Assembly (NCBI GenBank): GCA_003105285.1
Contig: PQAN01000342.1
Span: 1-23,660 of the forward strand
Direction: 5' to 3'
DNA length: 23,660 nucleotides
From: Methylocystaceae bacterium
GTDB lineage: Bacteria > Pseudomonadota > Alphaproteobacteria > Rhizobiales > Beijerinckiaceae
In this document: one piece after another, positions 20,146 through 23,660 of the stretch
How the letters are laid out: each line of letters opens with the position of its first letter
How positions within the stretch are numbered: position 1 is the first letter of the stretch
Translations under genes and position numbers: made by a program
The notes under the pieces: model-generated
Seen by the model: only the letters and a program-made list of their open reading frames with translations
What the model was told of the DNA's origin: nothing
Databases searched by the model: none

Positions 20146-21387
20146 TCACGATGCGGCGGCCGCGCCCGGCAGCCGTAGAATGCGGCAGGCTTCGCCTTTC
20201 GCGACGGTCGGCGCGCCGGCCTCGCGAATGAGCAGCGCCTGCGAGCGCGTGAGTTCGGTGAGCAGGGAGGAATCCTGAAGCTCCTGCGGCGTGGCGACGA
20301 GGCGTCCGTCGTCGCTTCTCGTCAGACGCGCGCGCATATAATCGCGCCGCCCCTTGTTGGCGCGCAGGTCCGCGCCGGCGATCGCCGCTTCGCTCTCGTC
20401 CGCGCCGGCGCGCGGATCGCCCTGCAGCGCGCGGACGAGGGGGCCGAGAAACACCAGCGCGCAGACGATCGCCGCGACGGGGTTTCCCGGGAGGCCGAGA
20501 ATGCGCGTCTCGCCCAATCGGCCGTGGATGAGCGGCTTGCCCGGCCGCATGGCGATGCGCCAGAAGTCGAGCGTCATGCCCTGGCGCGCCAGCGCCGGGC
20601 GCAGCAGATCATGGTCGCCGACCGATGCGCCGCCGAGCGTGACCAAAACATCGGCTTTGTGTTCGCATGCGGCGGCGAAGCCTTTTTCGAGTTCCGCGAT
20701 GTCATCACGGAAAATGCCGAGATCGACGACTTCGCCGCCGGCGGTCTCGACGACGCCGGCGACGGCGTAGCCGTTGCAGGCGATGATCTGGCTCGGACCG
20801 GGCTCGGCGCCCGGCGGAACCAGTTCGTCGCCGGAGGCGAGAAGGGCGACGCGCGGGCGACGCGCGACGGGCAGGACGGCGTGGTTGATGGCGGCGGCGA
20901 GCGCTAGCTCGTTCGGGCCGAGGCGCGTTCCGGCGAACAAGGTCTTGTCGCCCTCGAGGAAATCGAGACCACGCGGGCGGATATGACGGCCGGCGGGAGG
21001 CGGGGAGGCGGCGCCGATCAGCGCGCCGTCGCGGATCGCATCTTCCTGCAGCAGGATCGTATCGGCCCCTTCGGGGACGGGCGCCCCGGTGAAGATGCGC
21101 ACGGCCTCGCCCCCGCGAAGCGTGGCGGAGAAACCATGGCCGGCGGCGCTCTCGCCGACGACCCTGAGCCGCGCGCCGGGCTCGATGAGATCGGCGGCGC
21201 GCAGTGCATAGCCGTCCATGGCGGAGACGGCGAGCGGCGGCTGGGTGCGGCGCGCGACGAGGTCCGCCGCCAAAGTGCGGCCGAGCGCTTTGGAGAGCGG
21301 CGCTTCCTCCACGCCCAGCAGACGGTCGACGCCGGCCAGCACGCGCGCGAGCGCCTCGTCCACGGACAATAGGTTTTCGTCAGCCAT
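20146..21387 (-). CDS. moeA: Molybdopterin molybdotransferase MoeA
   Basis: A 413-residue MoeA, which inserts molybdate into adenylylated molybdopterin to give active molybdenum cofactor. Domain order is as in the family: N-terminal VDEALARVLAGVDRLLGVEEAPLSKALGRTLA, the AVSAMDGYALRA substrate-site block, ATP-binding-like LASGDELVPPGAEPGPSQIIACNGYAV, then TLGGASVGDHDLL and RPGKPLIHGRLGETRILGLPGNPVAA, and a C-terminal beta domain. The start at 21387 overlaps the moaC stop by 8 bases, indicating tight coupling. The enzyme works downstream of MoaC in the same pathway. Confidence 0.97.
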   Translation of the reverse strand: MADENLLSVDEALARVLAGVDRLLGVEEAPLSKALGRTLAADLVARRTQPPLAVSAMDGYALRAADLIEPGARLRVVGESAAGHGFSATLRGGEAVRIFTGAPVPEGADTILLQEDAIRDGALIGAASPPPAGRHIRPRGLDFLEGDKTLFAGTRLGPNELALAAAINHAVLPVARRPRVALLASGDELVPPGAEPGPSQIIACNGYAVAGVVETAGGEVVDLGIFRDDIAELEKGFAAACEHKADVLVTLGGASVGDHDLLRPALARQGMTLDFWRIAMRPGKPLIHGRLGETRILGLPGNPVAAIVCALVFLGPLVRALQGDPRAGADESEAAIAGADLRANKGRRDYMRARLTRSDDGRLVATPQELQDSSLLTELTRSQALLIREAGAPTVAKGEACRILRLPGAAAAS

Positions 21388-21874
21388 TGTCGTCCACTTC
21401 GTCGCGCCGCCATTCGCCCGAACGGCCGCCCCGCTTTTCGACGAGTTCTACTCCCTCGATGCGCATCGAGCGGTCGGCGGCCTTCAACATGTCGTAGATC
21501 GTCAGGCAGGCGACGCCGACCGCCGTCAGCGCCTCCATTTCGACGCCCGTCTTGGCGGTGACGGATACTTCCGCGCGCACGCGGACGCCCGGAAGGCTCT
21601 CGTCCGGCTCGACGTCGACGGCGATCTTCGAGACGGGCAGGGGATGGCAGAGCGGGATGAGTTCATGCGTGCGCTTGGCGGCCATGATGCCGGCGACGCG
21701 CGCGACGCCGAACACATCGCCCTTTTTCGCCTCGCCGGCGATTGCGAGCGCCAAGGTCTCGGCTTTCATGAGGATGTGGCCGCGCGCGATCGCCACGCGC
21801 TTCGTCTCCGCCTTGTCCGATACGTCGACGATATGCGCCTCGCCTTTGCGGCCAAGATGCGTCAGCCCATTCAT
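21380..21874 (-). CDS. moaC: Cyclic pyranopterin monophosphate synthase MoaC
   Basis: A 164-residue MoaC, which together with MoaA turns GTP into cyclic pyranopterin monophosphate at the start of molybdenum-cofactor synthesis. LTHLGRKGEAHIVDVSDKAETKRVA, GVARVAGIMAAKRTHELIPLCHPLPVS and TGVEMEALTAVGVACLTIYDMLKAADRSMRIEGV are diagnostic; the active-site loop before the C-terminus reads VEKRGGRSGEW, with Arg where GKSG is frequent. It starts 2 bases after the trpC stop and overlaps moeA, so all three are likely one message. Confidence 0.97.
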   Translation of the reverse strand: MNGLTHLGRKGEAHIVDVSDKAETKRVAIARGHILMKAETLALAIAGEAKKGDVFGVARVAGIMAAKRTHELIPLCHPLPVSKIAVDVEPDESLPGVRVRAEVSVTAKTGVEMEALTAVGVACLTIYDMLKAADRSMRIEGVELVEKRGGRSGEWRRDEVDDNG

Positions 21875-21876
21875 CG

Positions 21877-22707
21877 TCAGACGCGCGCTCGCGTCGCGCC
21901 GCTCTTCGCTTTGGCGACGCCGTGGAGCAACTCCTGCGTGGCGGCGGTCACATCGCCCTTGCGGACGAGGCTCTCGCCGACGAGGAAGGCGAAGACGCCG
22001 GCCTTTTCCAGGCGCAAGCAGTCCTCATGTGTCGCGATGCCGCTCTCGGCGACGACGATTCTGTCTTTCGGCACGCGCTCGGCAAGACGTTCGGTCGTTT
22101 CCAGCGAGACTTTGAAGTCGTGCAGATCGCGGTTGTTGACGCCGATGAGCCGCGTCTCCAGCTCCAGGGCGCGATCGAGCTCTTCCTCATTATGCACCTC
22201 GACGAGCACATCCATGCGCAGATCATGCGCCGCGGTGTTGAGCTCCTTGGCCTCCTCGTCGGTGACCGCCGCCATGATGATCAATATGCAATCCGCGCCG
22301 AAGGCGCGGGCCTCGAACACCTGATAGGGATCGTAGAGGAAGTCCTTGCGTAGGGCCGGAAGATGCGTCGCCTTGCGGGCGGCCTCCAGATCCTCGAGCT
22401 TGCCGTGGAACGACGGGCCGTCCGTCAGCACGGAGAGGCAGGCGGCGCCGCCCGCTTCATAGGCCTTGGCCAGCGCCGGCGGATCGAAATGGCTGCGCAG
22501 CACGCCCTTCGAAGGGCTGGCCTTCTTGATCTCGGCGATGAGCGCGATGCGGCCTTCGGTCAATTTGGCTTCGATCGCATGGACGAAGCCGCGTGGCGGG
22601 TCGTGATCGCGCACATTGCGCTCGAGCGTCGCCAAGGGCATGCGCACCTTGGCTTCGTTGATTTCCGTCCGCTTATAGGCTTCGATCTTGCTCAGAAAGT
22701 CTGTCAT
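21877..22707 (-). CDS. trpC: Indole-3-glycerol phosphate synthase TrpC
   Basis: A 276-residue monofunctional TrpC, a TIM-barrel enzyme that closes the indole ring from carboxyphenylaminodeoxyribulose phosphate in tryptophan synthesis. LIAEIKKASPSKGVLR holds the essential Glu and Lys. LSVLTDGPSFHG, RKDFLYDPYQVFEARAFGADCIL, IGVNNRDLHDFKVSLETTERLA and VAESGIATHEDCLRLEKAGVFAFLVGESL follow in order. There is no TrpF domain. ATG 22707 has AGG about nine bases upstream. The gap to trpD is 119 bases, without a gene or an evident leader peptide, so a separate promoter for trpC-moaC-moeA is possible. Confidence 0.97.
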   Translation of the reverse strand: MTDFLSKIEAYKRTEINEAKVRMPLATLERNVRDHDPPRGFVHAIEAKLTEGRIALIAEIKKASPSKGVLRSHFDPPALAKAYEAGGAACLSVLTDGPSFHGKLEDLEAARKATHLPALRKDFLYDPYQVFEARAFGADCILIIMAAVTDEEAKELNTAAHDLRMDVLVEVHNEEELDRALELETRLIGVNNRDLHDFKVSLETTERLAERVPKDRIVVAESGIATHEDCLRLEKAGVFAFLVGESLVRKGDVTAATQELLHGVAKAKSGATRARV

Positions 22708-22826
22708 GCTGCTTACCTAGAACGAAATCACCGGCCGTGGAACAGCGTTTCGTCTCATTGCGTAAATCGCTTGCAGGCTAGCACAAAAAGCTGTGTGGCG
22801 CGCGCCTTCGTGGGGCGGATGCGGGT

Positions 22827-23660
22827 CTACGCTCGCGCCGCCTCCGCCACGCGATTGGACGCTTGCACGAGTTCGGCGAGCTTCGCCTTCGCCGCGCCGC
22901 TGTCGAGCGCCTTTGCGGCGAGCGCCGCGCCCTCGCGCAGATCGGCGGCGGCCTCGGCGATGACGAGCGCGGCGGCGGCGTTCAGCAAAGCGATGTCGCG
23001 ATAGGCGTTGCGGGCGTCGTCCAGCACGGCCGACAGCGCCCGGGCGTTATGGGCGGGGTCGCCGCCGACGAGTTCGCGCGGTTCTGCAAGCCGAAGGCCC
23101 GCGTCGGCCGGGGAGACGTCGAAAGAGCGAATGACGCCGTTTTCCAGCGCGACGACATGGGAGGAACCGGTCGTCGTCAGTTCGTCGAGCCCGTCGCTTC
23201 CATGAACGAGCCAGACGCGCTTCGACCCGAGTTCGTCGAGCGCTCGCGCCAGCGGCTGCAGCAATTCCTTCGAATAGACGCCGATCAATTGGCGGTCGAC
23301 CCGCGCCGGATTGCACAAAGGGCCGAGCAGGTTGAAGATCGTGCGGACGCCGAGTTCGCCGCGCGTCGGCGCCGCATGGCGCAAGGCGGGGTGATGCGTC
23401 GGCGCGGCCATGAAGCAGACGCCCGCCTCGCGCAGGCTGGCGGCGGCCTCTTCCGGCGCGACGCCGACCCGCACGCCGAGTTCGGCGAGGACGTCGGTCG
23501 CTCCCGAGCGTGAAGAGGCGGCGCGTCCGCCATGTTTCGCCACGCGCACGCCGCAGCCGGCGACGATGATCGCCGCGAGCGTCGACACATTATAAGTGCC
23601 CGCGCCGTCGCCGCCCGTGCCGACGATGTCGACCGCGTTCTCGGCGCCTTCGACCGGCGC
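22827..23660 (-). CDS. trpD: Anthranilate phosphoribosyltransferase TrpD (partial, 5' end beyond window)
   Basis: The C-terminal 277 residues of TrpD, which joins anthranilate to phosphoribosyl pyrophosphate in tryptophan synthesis. The frame stays open to the window edge; the edge segment reads VDIVGTGGDGAGTYNVST, the PRPP-binding GTGGD motif, so the gene clearly starts outside. KHGGRAASSRSGATDVLAELG, FMAAPTHHPALRHAAPTRGELGVRTIFNLLGPL and the later VHGSDGLDELTTTGSSHV are the family blocks. It ends in ...LVQASNRVAEAARA. It leads into trpC on the same strand. Confidence 0.97.
   Translation of the reverse strand, partial: APVEGAENAVDIVGTGGDGAGTYNVSTLAAIIVAGCGVRVAKHGGRAASSRSGATDVLAELGVRVGVAPEEAAASLREAGVCFMAAPTHHPALRHAAPTRGELGVRTIFNLLGPLCNPARVDRQLIGVYSKELLQPLARALDELGSKRVWLVHGSDGLDELTTTGSSHVVALENGVIRSFDVSPADAGLRLAEPRELVGGDPAHNARALSAVLDDARNAYRDIALLNAAAALVIAEAAADLREGAALAAKALDSGAAKAKLAELVQASNRVAEAARA

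Noticed and set aside
21218..22324. A 368-codon plus-strand frame across moaC and trpC
   Set aside because: It runs antisense to two diagnostic enzymes and shows no motif.
22708..22826. Tryptophan attenuator before trpC
   Set aside because: No leader peptide with tandem Trp codons and no alternating hairpins with a U-run were found; only a minor CACA/TGTG pairing is present.

Overview
The window is a GC-rich stretch of chromosome from an alphaproteobacterium, most likely of the order Hyphomicrobiales (Rhizobiales). This rests on protein character and on gene orders I know from that order: trpD-trpC-moaC-moeA, rplM-rpsI near argC, a NifU-like gene beside folE-hisI-patatin-CBS, and a MerR-like gene next to tRNA-Pro. 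A methanotroph or methylotroph such as Methylocystis/Methylosinus is possible, but that is only an impression. Most of the window is ordinary core genome. There is no CRISPR array, prophage, insertion sequence or biosynthetic cluster.

Layout. 1-136: the tail of a plus-strand gene. 141-4833 (minus): error-prone polymerase dnaE2, a palindromic dispersed repeat, a TrmJ-type methyltransferase and a ParDE toxin-antitoxin pair, with the antitoxin promoter covered by a long palindrome. 4984-5574 (plus): a Uma2-family putative nuclease. 5616-5942 (minus): a small putative secreted protein. 6069-8077 (minus): ruvA, a small secreted unknown, ruvC and a NifU-like protein. 8213-10510 (plus): folE, hisI and a patatin-like phospholipase. 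10535-11806 (minus): a CBS-domain protein and a rhomboid protease. 12033-12629 (plus): a PAS-domain protein, convergent with a SmbP-like histidine-rich secreted protein (12694-13032, minus). 13191-14324 (minus): a 68-residue coiled-coil protein, tRNA-Pro(GGG) and a MerR-family regulator. 14469-15563 (plus): heme A synthase ctaA. 15612-23660 (minus): argC, a GT61-type glycosyltransferase, rpsI, rplM, a P-II protein, moeA, moaC, trpC and the C-terminal part of trpD.

How the genes work together. RuvC and RuvA act on Holliday junctions, and their genes are linked through a third gene by two ATGA overlaps. MoaC and MoeA act in molybdenum-cofactor synthesis. TrpD and TrpC carry out consecutive tryptophan steps in the same gene run, and a P-II nitrogen sensor is appended to its end. 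L13 and S9 form the classical ribosomal pair, with a near-consensus promoter and a strong terminator. The glycosyltransferase sits behind that terminator as a separate, more AT-rich unit that splits the usual rpsI-argC adjacency.

Points that deserve a second look are the parD-parE-trmJ arrangement with its operator-like palindrome, the secreted four-cysteine protein inside the ruvC-ruvA coupling, the NifU-like protein lacking one canonical cysteine, the glycosyltransferase insertion, P-II at the end of the trp-moa run, and several unassigned inverted repeats. No intergenic stretch exceeds about 300 bases; the longest (11807-12032) holds nothing I can identify.
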